Position numbers and translations under genes: made by a program. The notes under the pieces are model-generated. The model made no database searches. It was not told the origin of the DNA and saw only the letters and a program-made list of their open reading frames with translations. Positions 11,177 through 23,524 of a DNA stretch of 64,000 nucleotides are shown piece after piece. Every line of letters starts with the position of its first letter. Position 1 is the stretch's first letter. This DNA is from Sphagnum compactum (taxonomy: Eukaryota; Bryophyta; Sphagnopsida; Sphagnales): positions 14,074,001 through 14,138,000 of the forward strand of contig OZ234498.1 in the NCBI GenBank assembly GCA_965153455.1, read 5' to 3'.

Positions 11177-14100
11177 TCAAAATTCAACTAAAGTCAAATC
11201 CCGAGGTGAAATATATCAAACTTGATGTGCCTTGCGGTTGCCATGCACTATTTCACATTCATAAGGATGGGTTCTATCAACGTCACCCCTTTTTACTTCC
11301 CAAAAATATTTGTGTACAGTTCTCCGTGCATTTGGGCGAGCAACATGGTGTTTGGTAGCCTTTTTTTTCAAATATGTCACAACTTCAAATGCACACTAGG
11401 TGACTACAACTTACGATGGACTTTTATGGCAATAACACTAATAGTTTTTATGGGTTTCATTAAATGGTTTGCATGGAAATTTAAAATTGTTTCAAAATAT
11501 AACCAAAAGGGATTCAATTATGTGAAGTTAACACATGAAATATCACAACAATGAAAAAATCACACCAAAATAATCAAAGGCCAATCCATGATGGACTTTA
11601 AAACCTTGGTGAAACCCAGAATAACAAGCTACAAAATCATACATATGGACTTTTATCTCATAATGCATTTGTTCAATATTTTTCAAATTTTGAGGTGTAG
11701 CAATATTAATGGTTAAAATATTAAAGGTTCATTGACTAAATGGAAAGTGATCCCCCCCTTCTTTTAACCCTACCAAGGATTGAAAAATTTCCATGTTGCG
11801 CACAAAGTCCATAAAGGCATCATACCAATTGATTTTCTTAAATTGTCTTTGAAAAAAGGGCTTGAAATGTTTTAACTTAAGGTGGGCCACCCTTGGACTT
11901 TTTTTACAAAAAATTTGGACTCATTACCAATGATCATGTTGATGTATTCACCAACGTCACCATAGGAGTAGGGTACATTGGTTTAGGGTTTACTGCTATT
12001 GCTTGCAAAAGAAACCATTTTTTTTTCACACAAGCCATTACTTCATCCTACAAGCTTGTTTGCAAGGTTAGGGTTTTTTCTTCGCGCCATCATCACCTTC
12101 AACTGTAACAACAAAACACATATGTCTTGTTGCACTCATTTGCTATGATATGTGCTATGTTTTGTGACAACCAAAGAAATTGACATGAAAACTACCATAT
12201 AGTGTTTTACAACATAAGGAAAAGAAGCTTGAACTATCATATTGTCTCTTGGAATTTTTGTGGTTTCATCAAAACCATGGCACATAAGGTAATGTTACAA
12301 GCATTGTTTTTCTCCAATTATTCCATCGTTTTTTTTAGCTTGCATTCAATCTCTTATTGTTAAACTGCCATTTCATCGATGAAAACATGTTGTTGAGTTT
12401 TGTAACTATCCTCAATAACGATCTTCTTTTGCTGCAATTCAACGACCATTGCTTCCGCTTTCACAAGCTTCTTTGCAAGTTCATTTCAATCATGTTTCTT
12501 AGATCATCCATCTTCCATGGTCGCCATCATGAAATGGTCGTCGTAACTCTTTCTCATTTAGGGTTTCTTCAAATTCTTTTATATGTTAGCTTTCACTTTG
12601 CATATTTTTCATAGCATCTATAAACCTTAATGAGAACTATGGATGATTTTGGGGCTGAAAAGCCCACCTATCTCTTTCCTTAGCAAGTCTTTTCACAACA
12701 TATTGATGTCATGTCAAAACTTTCTATCAATCGAAGTTTTTGTTTGCTTTTGCATCTTTTTCCCTACTTCCTTTCATCTCTATAACTTCCATCTTCACAT
12801 CTATAATCTTCCATAGGAGTTTGATTTTCTTTGCCTTTGTGTTTGAATTCTTTTGAAGGAGTTTGGAAAAGGAGACAACAGTTGTGGCACACTTTTCCCT
12901 TTCTCTTGAATCTTCTACTTCTGTTGCCAGGTGCTCCCCTTCTCTCTTGAATCTACTACTTTTGTTGCCTTGGTGTATCCTCCTAGATTGTTATTTGTTA
13001 GTGCCTACCCTAGTGGAACATCTTATCATTTTATGTCTATATTGGTTTTGTCCTTTGAGCAAGCACTAATGTTTTTCTGTGATTTTGCTTTTAAGCAAGA
13101 GGTGATTAACTTAGTGAATCCCGATCTGCCTAAGTAGCAAATATGTAACACCCAGATCCAAATATATTGTGGTGATGAATGAGCCTCTCAAGCCATTCAC
13201 CACAAAGGGTTATTATGTGAAATTAAGGATACATGTATGAGGAAGTGGTTGATTGTACTTGTTTGGTTGTTTGCTATGTTGTAGAAAGGTGCCTGATAAG
13301 TGACAGTGAAAGAAAGAGATTTAAAAAGGTTTTGCAAGCATGTTGAACTATAGCTTCCCTAAAGAAAACAAACATCATGAACATGAAAATAGCCAAAAAC
13401 AGCTGGTCTACAATTTTCCATGTAAGTCCTAAATTTATTTATGCCACAAATCTTTCTTTTGATTTGCATGTTTCTCCCAAGCTAGAAATAGATTTGTATC
13501 TATTTAGTTATGAAATTGGTTGAAGGAAACAAAGCAAAAAACTTTAAGTGGATCTCTTGGGCAAACAACAGAATAATGTATTCTATGTTGTGGAGTAGAA
13601 AAATGTTTTGTTCCAACATAGCTTTGTACGTCAAATGTGGGGTGGTTGGGATGATAAATAGAAATTTCTAGCTATAGATACAACTTGCACCAATGTATAA
13701 CATCAATGATCAAACATGTGAAAACCTTCAAGTTTTGCAATATTGAAGCATTCTTTATGTTCTTTGCAATTTTGGAGAAAGAAAATTGAACTAGATTATG
13801 TGATAATTATGTTCCTGGCATGAAATCTAGTGTGTTTAGTAGGAAAGAGGTCATGCCCTAGGTTGTCTATTCAGTTTTCCAAGGTGTAGAGTTGTTGTGT
13901 TTTTGTTGGAAGGTGTACACCAAATGCTTATGAAGATGAAAGCCCTTTCTTTCAAGTACTGTTGACTTACCATAAAACTCTATAGTACATTTATCTAAAG
14001 TCTACTTGCACAGAAAAATGTTGTGCAATTGTGACATGCAATGTCATGTATATGAAAAAAGGTGGAAGTTTGATGATTTGTGAGTGAGTTAGAGGATTAC

Positions 14101-14483
14101 AACCACATTTCGTCCTTTGTGTTTGGACTAGGATGTCATTACTGATGTAATGAGTCATGAATCATTAAGTTGTGTTATTAACTGGAATGATTTTAAAGAT
14201 ACATAGACTCTAGGGAATTGCTGAAGTTAGTGGGGAGTGATGACAGCTTATCCCTACTAGTCATGACTAAGTGATGCTTAAATATTGGTGAGCAATAATT
14301 TACTTCACATGGCTATCTCAGTTTTGGTTCTTTATTCAGTTTTGGTTCTTATATTTAGTTTTGGTAATTTAGCCACTACTTGGTGTTGAAGCCTAGGGAG
14401 ATTTTCTTTTCCAACTTTTTTCTTACAATAGTTAAGAAGAATATGTTTATGACAGGTCTGTGGTTGGTTAGTTATGAAATAGA
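11177..14483. other. Gene-free AT-rich DNA
   Basis: No supported gene or complete element. A TGTAACACCC word at 13144 resembles the start of a Ty3-type LTR, but no partner LTR, primer-binding site or polyprotein was found. Confidence 0.45.
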
Positions 14484-15231
14484 ATGGCAAACTCGAAAAA
14501 AAAAGATGCTAAGAATGGCAAAAAAAGGCCAGGACTTGACCAATATAGGCCTACACGAGTAGAACAAAGGCAAATTGATGAAGAAGAAAGGCAATTATGT
14601 GAAGAGCAAAGGTAACAAGAATCTGAAGCGCAGAATTGAACAACATGGAATACTCGTGCTTGATGTTCAATGAGCAGCCACAACATGTCAAATGGATATC
14701 AACTCTGCCCTTCTTGTTATAAAGGAGGTAATGGAAGATCAAGAAGTAAGGAGGCTTGTTGGAACCATTACAGAAAATATCCACAAGTCCTTGTTCATTT
14801 GCCCAAGACCACAAAGCAGAAAACTTATAATGGAAAAGGTTCTTATAAACCTTACCCTGTCTTTTAACATGCCTGATTTTTTTTTGCTTCCAAAAGTGGC
14901 TATGGCAACAAAAGAAGTAGTAGTTGGGATGTGTGTTTCTTTACAAGAGTCTAAGCAATCCAATTCTAATGGTAAGCTTGCTGCCAAACATTGATGTCTC
15001 TATAACATTGATGTGATGATCTCTAATGGGGCAACTTTTTGGAGACTTTCAATCAGAAAAAAAAGGACTAATGGAATTATGTTTGAAATAAGAAGTTCAG
15101 TTATCAAATGGTGGGCACAAGAAATTCGTGTTGGCTCGAATAAGAATGAGGTGACCAGAAAGAGACTGGAGCCAAGCATACACGATAAAAAGCCTACTCA
15201 CTTCCTCACAGAGTCACAAATATGTCTCTGA
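14484..15231 (+). pseudogene. Transposon-type coding relic, 5' part
   Basis: A frame of 43 codons opens with ATG at 14484 (MANSKKKDAKNGKKRP, then a QRQIDEEERQ segment) and closes at a TAA at 14613. Further on, a second frame runs from about 14692 through a TGA near 14992 and continues to 15231. It contains SVIKWWAQEIRVGSNKNEVT and ends in THFLTESQ. The lysine-rich start, the KWW motif and the THFL ending resemble the N-terminal half of the same kind of transposon protein whose Cys-rich half lies at 16.8-17.5 kb. The joining of the two parts, through an intron or a later insertion, is inference. At least three stops and one frame change make it non-functional. Confidence 0.4.
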
Positions 15232-15574
15232 ATTCAAATTTGTTGACTTTCATTGGGCTTATTTAGTTCAAGTTTAATGAATTTCTGGTAGATAGAAGTG
15301 TGCATGAAATCTTTAGTTAGTACTTGGTTGTAATTTTTAAATGAATGTGGATGAATTGTCAATGTTTTGAAGTTTTGATTCAAGTTCATTGAAATAAGTC
15401 CATAATCTAAATTTCATTATGTGGTCATGATGGACTTTTGTGTATTGTTGTGAAGGTCCATGGACATTTGTCATTGGTTTATTTTGAGTGACATGGAATA
15501 TTGTGAATATAACTGCCTTTGGAGTCCTTATAATTTATATATTTAATCCTATATCAATCCATTTCTGTTACTTA

Positions 15575-15845
15575 GACTATAACAAAGTCCCTAAAGTCCT
15601 TATAGTTTGTACATGTTGAGTCCTCTATTTGTCCATTTGAGTTGGACAAACAATAACAAAGTGCATAAAGTCTTTACAGTTTGTACATTTGAGTTTTGCA
15701 TTTGTCTGTTTGAGTTGGACAAACTATAACAAAGTCCATAAAGTCCTTATAGTTTATACATTTGAGTTTTGCATTTGTCAATTTGAGTTGGACAAAGTAT
15801 AACAAAGTCCATAAAGTTCTTAAATTTTTATAACAAAGTCCATAT
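15575..15845. repeat. 73-bp tandem repeat, about 3.5 copies
   Basis: The word aacaaagtcc, followed by ataaagtccttatagtttgt, starts at 15581, 15655, 15728 and 15801 (spacings 74, 73, 73). A shortened copy follows at 15832. The array lies between the two halves of the transposon-type relic. Confidence 0.85.
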
Positions 15846-16827
15846 GAAGTCCATACGGTCACTAGGGTTTGCACATAGAGTTTAAAATTTTCCTTTTAGA
15901 ATTGTTAAAATATAACAAAGTCCCTAATATGTCCTTGTTTGATTCATGACGTACTCTAGAATTTGTCCTATAATCTTATAGTTCATCAAATTGTAACAAT
16001 CCACAAGGTTAATGTAATTCTAATTTAGTAGTCCCTTATAATCTATACTAGAATTCCCTAGGGCTTGTATAAAAGGGCATTTATTTACATGTAGTACGCT
16101 ATAGTGCTAGTTAAAGGTAAAATGGGAAGACAATGGATTCTCAAGAACTTAAATTTTGAATGTACTATGATATATTGGGCTTGTATGTTAGGGTTCATTT
16201 GACATGGTCCTGGTTTAAAAAATTGATCATCGTAGTCATAGATTATATAACCCATTTTACATTATTTGAAGTTGAGTCATATAATATTCCACTCAATTCA
16301 ATTTACTATATATAATGCTATGACAATTTCCAATGTTGTTGTGTTGGTAATGCATTCACATTCAAATGTGGTACTCAAATTAGCTTGTGGTGCATGATTA
16401 TATAGTTTCAGATTAAACTGTACTTAGGAACTTTCTACACTTGAAAGATTGAGAATGTCATTAATTTTTATTGGTCTACAATAGCTAGCTTCGGGTGGTA
16501 TTTATGCTTTACAATTCTTTGTTGTGCAGTTATAACAATTTATATAGTTTTGATTGTTTATTAAGATGAATTTGAAGTAAGCTAATTAATTCTTGTAGCC
16601 TTATGCCAATTGCTAATTATGGTCAATCAACTTGGACAAACCTAAAGATCACAAATTACATCATTGAGAATGTTCAATATAATTAGTTCTTGTTCCAATC
16701 TACAATCAATTAGTTTCTAACCTACTGTTTATGTTCGAGCTTCTTTGGTGTGAAGTTATAAAAGGATTCAATTCAATAGCCAAAATGTAATTCCTATAGC
16801 CTTAAGCCAACTATTGATTATGGTTAA

Positions 16828-17511
16828 TCAACTTTCAGCACTTGTCCAACATTTCATTATACTGTACTTGGTTTTATGAGCTCATTATTATTTTTTGATA
16901 TTGTGCGGACTGAGTTTTTTCTAAAATTTCAAGCTGCCCATCCAGATGTGACTATTGGGCAAAGGTCTTTTGAATCTTTGAAGCCATTTTTTGTCAAACC
17001 TGTGAAGGATTGGAATACTTGTTGCTGCATCTATCATGTCGAGTTTAATGAATTGAGGCTTGCTTTAAATCTGGTGAGGACTAAAACCACTATCCATGAC
17101 ACAAATAGATGTGGCTATCACTGTGACAATGTGTGCGGTTAGCATGGGCAACCATGTCAAGCTTCTTCTATTGTTTATAAAGGAATTACTCATTTGTGGG
17201 AAGATGTTGTGTGCCCAAAAGGTGAACTTGAAGAATGGCACAAATGTAAATGTTTCTTTGGCAATTGCCCAATGTGTGGGGTACAAAATTTATCCTTTTG
17301 TCCCAAAGAACTTGCAAGATCACTTTCTAACATAATCCAATGGCGTTGCTTTGCCTTGGAAACCACAATGTCCAGGAATGGCCAATCGTTGAAGAAGTTC
17401 ACATTGGTGTACAAGACCACAACATCAGATGAGTTCATTGACTATCTTAAACCAAAATTGTAGCACTTTGTTAAACACAATTTTGTTGCACGGTGGGAAG
17501 ATAAGCATTAG
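16828..17511 (+). pseudogene. Transposon-type coding relic, Cys-rich part
   Basis: One frame can be followed from 16828 to 17511, interrupted only by TAG codons at 17140, 17461 and 17509. It encodes a segment with VTIGQRSFESLKPFFVKPV, then a WNTCCCIYHVE cysteine cluster. After the first TAG come a THLWEDVVCPKGELEEWHKC stretch, a CFFGNCPMCG cysteine pair, and a C-terminal EFIDYLKPKL plus HFVKHNFVARWEDK. The repeated Cys/His spacing suggests a zinc-binding protein. The style is that of a multicopy plant transposon ORF, whose superfamily I cannot name. A GTAG-rich repeat starts immediately at 17512, so the 3' end is truncated. Confidence 0.6.
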
Positions 17512-18290
17512 GTAGGTAGGGTAGGTAGTATGTAATAAGTAGGATAGGTATTAGTAGGTAATAGGTAGGTCGGTTATAAGTTAAGCAAGAGGTATTTTAT
17601 TTTGTGGATATGTCATAGTGTTTTTGTATTAATTGATTAATTCATTAGCTATGTTAAACAATTAATTTATTAAATGTAAGCTAGGTAATTAATTTATTAG
17701 GTTGGCTAGACAGTAGATCATAAGTATATAACCTAGGTAGTATGTGATAAGTAGGATAGGTAGTAGTAAGTAGTAGGTAGGTTAAATTGTAAATCACTAC
17801 TACAAAATGTGGGTGTAATTCATTAGTCCCTGTTCACTAGACCAGTGAATTCGTTGCTTCTTCACTAGTCCCTGTTCACTACAACCAATGAATTCACTCA
17901 AAATCCAATGAAATCACTTGGCATACAGGGACACCTTTTGTTGTAGTGAATATTTTATTATGTGGATATATGATTATTTATAATAATAAAAATAATAAAT
18001 TAATTAGTTAGGTTAGGTAATAGATAGTAGGTATGTAGCCTAAGTAATATGTAGTAAGTAGGATAGATAATAGGTAATACGTAGTTAAGTAAAGTGGTAG
18101 GTATTTTATTGTATGGATATGTCATAGTGTTTTTATATTAATTAATTAATTAATATGGTAGGTTAGTTTGTAAGTAGTAGGTAGTAAGTAGTAAGTAAGA
18201 TAGGTAGTAAATAGTTAGTGAAAAACAATAAATATTTTATTGTGTGAAAATATGATAATGTTTTTGTATAAGACAAAGCATGTGATAGTG
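17512..18290. repeat. GTAG-rich irregular tandem array
   Basis: About four irregular units. Each begins with GTAG/GTAAG words (near 17525, 17737, 18044 and 18170) and ends with a tattttattgtgtggatatg-type motif and a tgtttttgtatta run. The second unit is split by the MITE at 17795-17948. An inverted CTACC-rich segment follows at about 18480-18545. Confidence 0.65.
17795..17948 (+). mobile_element. CACTA-type MITE, copy 1 (complete)
   Basis: A 154-base element beginning CACTACTACAAAA and ending TTTTGTTGTAGTG, i.e. imperfect 13-base terminal inverted repeats with the CACTA start typical of the CACTA/EnSpm superfamily. It is flanked by the 3-base direct repeat AAT (17792-17794 and 17949-17951), the target-duplication length expected for that superfamily. 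It has no coding capacity. It sits inside one unit of the GTAG array, so it is younger than the array. Confidence 0.9.
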
Positions 18291-18545
18291 TTGTAGTATT
18301 GTAGAATTCCCTTTCATTAAATTTTTCCCATTTCCTTTGTCTATAACTTCAAATTTGTAAAGTATATAAGTAGGTGATGGAATGTACTAGATTCATGGTA
18401 TGCACTTTAAACATAGTGCATGTGCCATTTGGGATGAGCCAATCAAAAGGCTTGTCCGTAAGAAAATAAATAGGATCCTATCTACCTACTTAACCTATTT
18501 TAGGTAATCTATTCTACCCTACCCTACCCCAGAATAGGGTGTCTA

Positions 18546-20352
18546 TTATAGTTTAGCCTGGATAGATTATAATTAATTAATTATGATATTTAATTATTGT
18601 CACTATGATATTTAAATATTATAATATAATATTTAATTTCTATAATTATATTATTTAATTATTGTAATTATAATATATCTTTTTTGAACAAATGAAAAAT
18701 TGCCATGTGTTTTACGGCCATGGGCTCTTGAAATTACCATGTGGTTAAATCCTAACCACACATCAATGGCACATTTGGTAGCATGTGATTATTCCAAATG
18801 TAATCACAAATATAGTCTCAAATTGGGGGTTGCACATCATACTAATGATCAATTACATTTTCAACTTCATGGCCATGTCATGTCTTTTGTGACTAACTAT
18901 TTTATGGCACTTGTCTAAAGCAACTAGCCTATTTTAGTCACATGTATCCACTACAACTACAAATGAGTCGCAAGTTCAGTTGTTGATTTTCAAATTTCTT
19001 CTAGTGAATTAAACATTTGATGCAGGAGGAAGGTGGGGCAAAGGTGGGGTATTTTGCAGAGGTGCATTCTTTAGATTAGGCTTTTAGAACCTTGAAATTT
19101 CTTCCAATTGTGGTTGTTTAGAATTTGTGCTCTAAATGTTCTTAAAGTGGCAACTTAGTTCGTTAGTTGGGCTAGGGTATGTAATCATCTTGTAATGGAT
19201 GCAATATGATTTTACCAACGATCCACTATTTAAATCCTTACATTTATGATGATTGTAAACTAAGACACTATCAACTTATAGAAAGTTAAACCCGAAATAA
19301 TTTCATTTTCACAATTTTGTTTCCATTTTCATGAATCCCCGACATCAAAGGTGGTTGTTACATTACATTTCTAAAAATCATCAACCCATTGAAGGCATTG
19401 GTAATGCCATGGTTAATGTGTGTAACATTGAATGTGCAATACCAATTTAGAGAGTTTTTGAAAACCCAAATTTGGGTCAGATGTTGTAAACTTCTTTGAC
19501 TTTTTTTGTTGTGGTTTTCCTCAAGTACCTATTGATATCCAATGAGCTCATGAAAACTAGAAATTTAAACATGTAGAGTGAAACGATAAGCAAGTTTTAA
19601 AACCTTGCAAAATAATTTGCCTAATCAATTGATTCAAATCAAGACATTATCACAGCATATCCCCTAGAAATTTTGCAACAACAAAGTTAAGGTAATAACC
19701 TCATCAGTAGCCATAATTATAATGGGTTGTAGTTCAAATGAGTTGTGAGTCAAATTATTTAGGTATAATTGCAAAATTTCAAAGTGAAAAGTGAAAATAA
19801 TGCACTAAGAAACCAATATACAAAGTATGTAAGTTGTTATTTCTAATTTAAGGCTTTGGAATTTTGTAACAAAATACTAGCAATGAAGATTTATAAATTG
19901 TACTAGGTGTAATCTCCAACTCCTCCACATTAGGTAACGTCCCACATTAACTGCACAACAGACACATAATTGTCTGCTTCTTCTGACTAGCAAGTAAATA
20001 GGAAGAAGGAAATTACCTATTCTCCAATCTGCTAAAGATTCTCTACCCATCAAACTGACAGTATATTTGAGGTGGAGTTTTTTTTAACTAGATGATGATG
20101 AAGTGCAACATCAATGTTGTAAACAATGTTTGATTTGGTGACAATAGTATAAACAACTTTATATAATCCTTCTAGGCCCATACACAAGCATGTGGATAAG
20201 TGCTTGCACATTGAACAAGCCCAAATTCTCTTTGCAGTAGAAAACTAGAGTGTGCTTTAGAAGAATATGGGAACACTCCAGTAAATCATAGGGCGGAAAA
20301 AGTAAATTCTCCATGTCACACCACACCATTATCATTGCAACAATAGAGAGAA
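18546..20352. other. Gene-free AT-rich DNA
   Basis: 18550-18690 is almost pure A/T with taattatt words. The remainder holds no supported gene, repeat array or element end. Confidence 0.5.
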
Positions 20353-20506
20353 CACTTCAACAAAAGGTGTCCCTGTACGCTAAGTGATTTCACTAGATTT
20401 TGAGTGAATTCATTAGTCTTAATAAACGAAGACTAGTTGGAAAGTAGTGAATTCACTAGTTTAATGAATGGGGACTAATGAACTGCACCCACATTTTGTA
20501 GTAGTG
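20353..20506 (-). mobile_element. CACTA-type MITE, copy 2 (complete, inverted)
   Basis: Also 154 bases and the reverse complement of the element at 17.8 kb. It starts CACTTCAACAAAA and ends TTTTGTAGTAGTG, flanked by the 3-base direct repeat GAA (20350-20352 and 20507-20509). The interior carries the same gtccctgt, gtgaattcac and catacaggg-type words. The different target duplication shows an independent insertion. Confidence 0.9.
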
Positions 20507-20509
20507 GAA

Positions 20510-22458
20510 ACAACAACAATATAACTAACTTCCATAATGTTCTAAAAATGATGCCTGACAATAAGGAATTAATGTTTGAGTTGTTATTTATTCACACAAG
20601 AAGGTTTGCTCTTGGAAACCTCTAAAATAACTTCAAATCTTGTTTTAAGTATGATTTGGATTAAAAAAAAATTAGGTATGAGAATATTCATAAGGTCTTG
20701 GAATCCATGTTAGAGTTTGTGTGGATTTGAAAACTTTGTGAAGGCCAAGTTGTTATGCAATGCTCTTGACACCTTGAAAAAATGAACATGACTTGACCAT
20801 GCAATTCCTTCTGTAAATTGAATCCACCAAAGAGTTAGATAGCATTATAGTTACTGTGATTAAGTTATTACTACATCAAGCATGATGATTTTGAATCCTC
20901 CAACTTTCGTTGAACACAATAATGATTCTGCTATGAATGGAACTATCTTAAGATGCTCACCACCCAGATCATTAAATCCATGTTTCAATAAAAATAAATG
21001 GAATAGCTTTTCCAGGAAAAGACTTGGGCATTAATTAGCTGGTCAAATGGCTAGTAGAAATCATGTCCTTCATGCATATATCTGTATGTTACCTCATGTG
21101 ACTAGACTTGTCTATGATGATCAAAGACTAGTACTAGGATCATTTTGGACATTGGGTGAATGTGCCCAAGTTCCATTTTCATGCATCCTAGCTCTAAGTG
21201 GTTTTTGCTTTTCAAATACCCCTAATTCAGTGATGTCATCATCTTGCCCTAATTGAATATAGTCAAGTTGTTACTTCAGTCTCTGGCTTAATAAACCTCT
21301 AAGGATTGATTTTTCAAAATTAAATTCATCAAAAATATGAACACCAAAATACTCATTTTAATAAGAATAAACACTAGATGTTCCCCCTTCTTTAGGTAAT
21401 GGTCCATTGCAAATGCTTTCTAATGATCATAGAATCTGGTATTGCATAAGCTCACTTGCTAACTACATCCCTTGTCTCTTCCTTGCAAAGTTAGGACCTT
21501 TTACATTGTTGAACTATGCTGCTTCCAAAATGCAGTTGGAATTTCTTGCAACACAGCAATGCATTGTATCACTGATCAATATTGCCAAGCAAGCCATAGG
21601 CATTTTTCATCAACCCTAACATCAACAAAATCATCTTCCTTGTTGTTTTTTCTTTTTTTGGAACATAAAAAAAATCCTTTAGTAAGAACCTTGATTTCCT
21701 TTAGTCAAGGTTTAGGAATCAAAGTTTTAATTGAATTTTGAAATATAAGTACCTAATATTATGTATGTTTAGTCAATGTATTTTCTTACCTCTATGTTAA
21801 TTTTATTTTATAATATATCAACTAATGATATACTTAATTAATTGATGTGTGTATTTATTATTATTTTTGCACTCTTATACATATAATATCTTAATGATTA
21901 TTTTATGTTAAAAATTTTAAGTAAACATTAAATATAGTTGAAAGACATTTCAAACTCATAAATGGTAAGAATTGTTTAATGGACAAATGCAAAATTGTTG
22001 GTATATGTAAATGAAGGTATTGCAATATTTGCCACATTAATGGTATAAGGTTTTACTTCAACAAAGTTTTGAAGTGTAAATGTAATACCCTCATTTTAGT
22101 GATAGTTTCATTACCTTTTACCATTAATGTGACCAACTTGACAATACCCTCATTTGTATCATGGTTTAGGATATTGTCACAATATGGTACATGTATTGTA
22201 TTCCTCTTAGGTTGTGGTAGGGCTATGTAATACCCCTCCAAGTTTCATGGTGAATGCAAACATCCCAACATGATGCATGCATTGCATTTAAACTCCATAA
22301 CTTTGTTCAACTAACATTTTATCATTAATGTGAAGAACTTTGCAATACCTTCATTTACTTGAATCAATATGTTAAGCATGATATAGTAAGCATGGAATAA
22401 ATATTTTTTTAAAAAATTATTTTATTTCATGGTTTACAATATTATCACAAAATGATGT
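20510..22458. other. Gene-free AT-rich DNA with AATACC words
   Basis: No gene is supported. From about 22010 rightward the word aatacc(c) or its complement ggtatt begins to recur every 50-100 bases, leading into the 206-bp tandem repeat. Confidence 0.45.
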
Positions 22459-22892
22459 GGGTATTACTTTCTTTCTAAGTTTTGCTAAGCTTATGCAATA
22501 CCTTTTCAAATTCCAAAAGATATGTTATGGAGCCCAAAAGGTTTTTGATATACCCTGAGAGAGGTATTACACATGCATTGAGTAATTTTGGGCACAAACA
22601 ATACCCCTCTAATAGCCTGGATTAAAATAATTTAATCCATAATGTTTACAGAATATCCTCGTGAGGGTATTGCGTTTTTTTTAGGTTTTGTTAGGGTTAT
22701 GCAATACCCCTTTAAGATTCTTTAAATATGTTATGGAACCCAAAGGATTTTTAATATACCCTAATAAGGATATTTCATGTGCAGTGAGTAATTTTAGGCA
22801 CAAACAATACCGCTGCAATAGCCTTGATGAAAATAATTCAATCCATGTTGTTTACAAAATACCCTCTTGAGGGTATTACTTTCTTTTTAGGT
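22459..22892. repeat. 206-bp tandem repeat, just over 2 copies
   Basis: The phrase gggtatt starts at 22459, 22665 and 22871, exactly 206 bases apart. Between these points both copies carry atgcaatacc, atgttatgga, taccct, gcacaaacaatacc and ataatt words in the same order, with roughly one difference in ten. Confidence 0.85.
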
Positions 22893-23524
22893 TTGAACTT
22901 TTTATTTTTAGGGGTAAAAAAATATTTTTTGGTTTGAATGCAAGACTATAATCATTTTTTTGATAATTTTATGAAGCATACATATAAGAATATGTGGGAA
23001 TGTATTTTTAACTATTAACACAAGGTGGTGTAAAATGAAAATAAAATGCCTTAAATAAAAAACATGGGCGACATGTGTTACAAAAATGTGCAAAAAATGC
23101 CCAAGTCCAAAACAACCCCAACCTACAATGGGGAACATGTCATAATGGTAAATATGGACCCATAAATATGTGGTTGCTTCAAAATAAATTGTTACCTTAA
23201 ATCTTGAAGACCAAAACAACACTTTAATCAAAAGTGGGATAAATTATGGGATAAATTAATCTGTGTCATTACCAGAAGGGGATGGGATCCCATTGGCCCT
23301 CCTATATTATGTTGATGTAACCTTTACATCATGCGTGTGTTGTCGCGTAAATACCCCGTGATTGGTTAATGTTATGCCCATAACATCAACCATAAACACC
23401 TCCTTAACGATGCCTCGAACCCTACAACAAACAATATAATACAATAAGTATTGCATATGAAACCTAAAACTTGGAATTCAAATCAAATTAAATATGGTAT
23501 TGTTATAAATTTATCGACCATGAA
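22893..23524. other. Gene-free intergenic DNA
   Basis: Nothing supported except short AT-rich runs. The region lies downstream of the minus-strand relic. Confidence 0.45.

Noticed and set aside
13144-13160. TGTAACACCC start of a possible Ty3-type LTR
   Set aside because: No second LTR, primer-binding site, polypurine tract or polyprotein was found.
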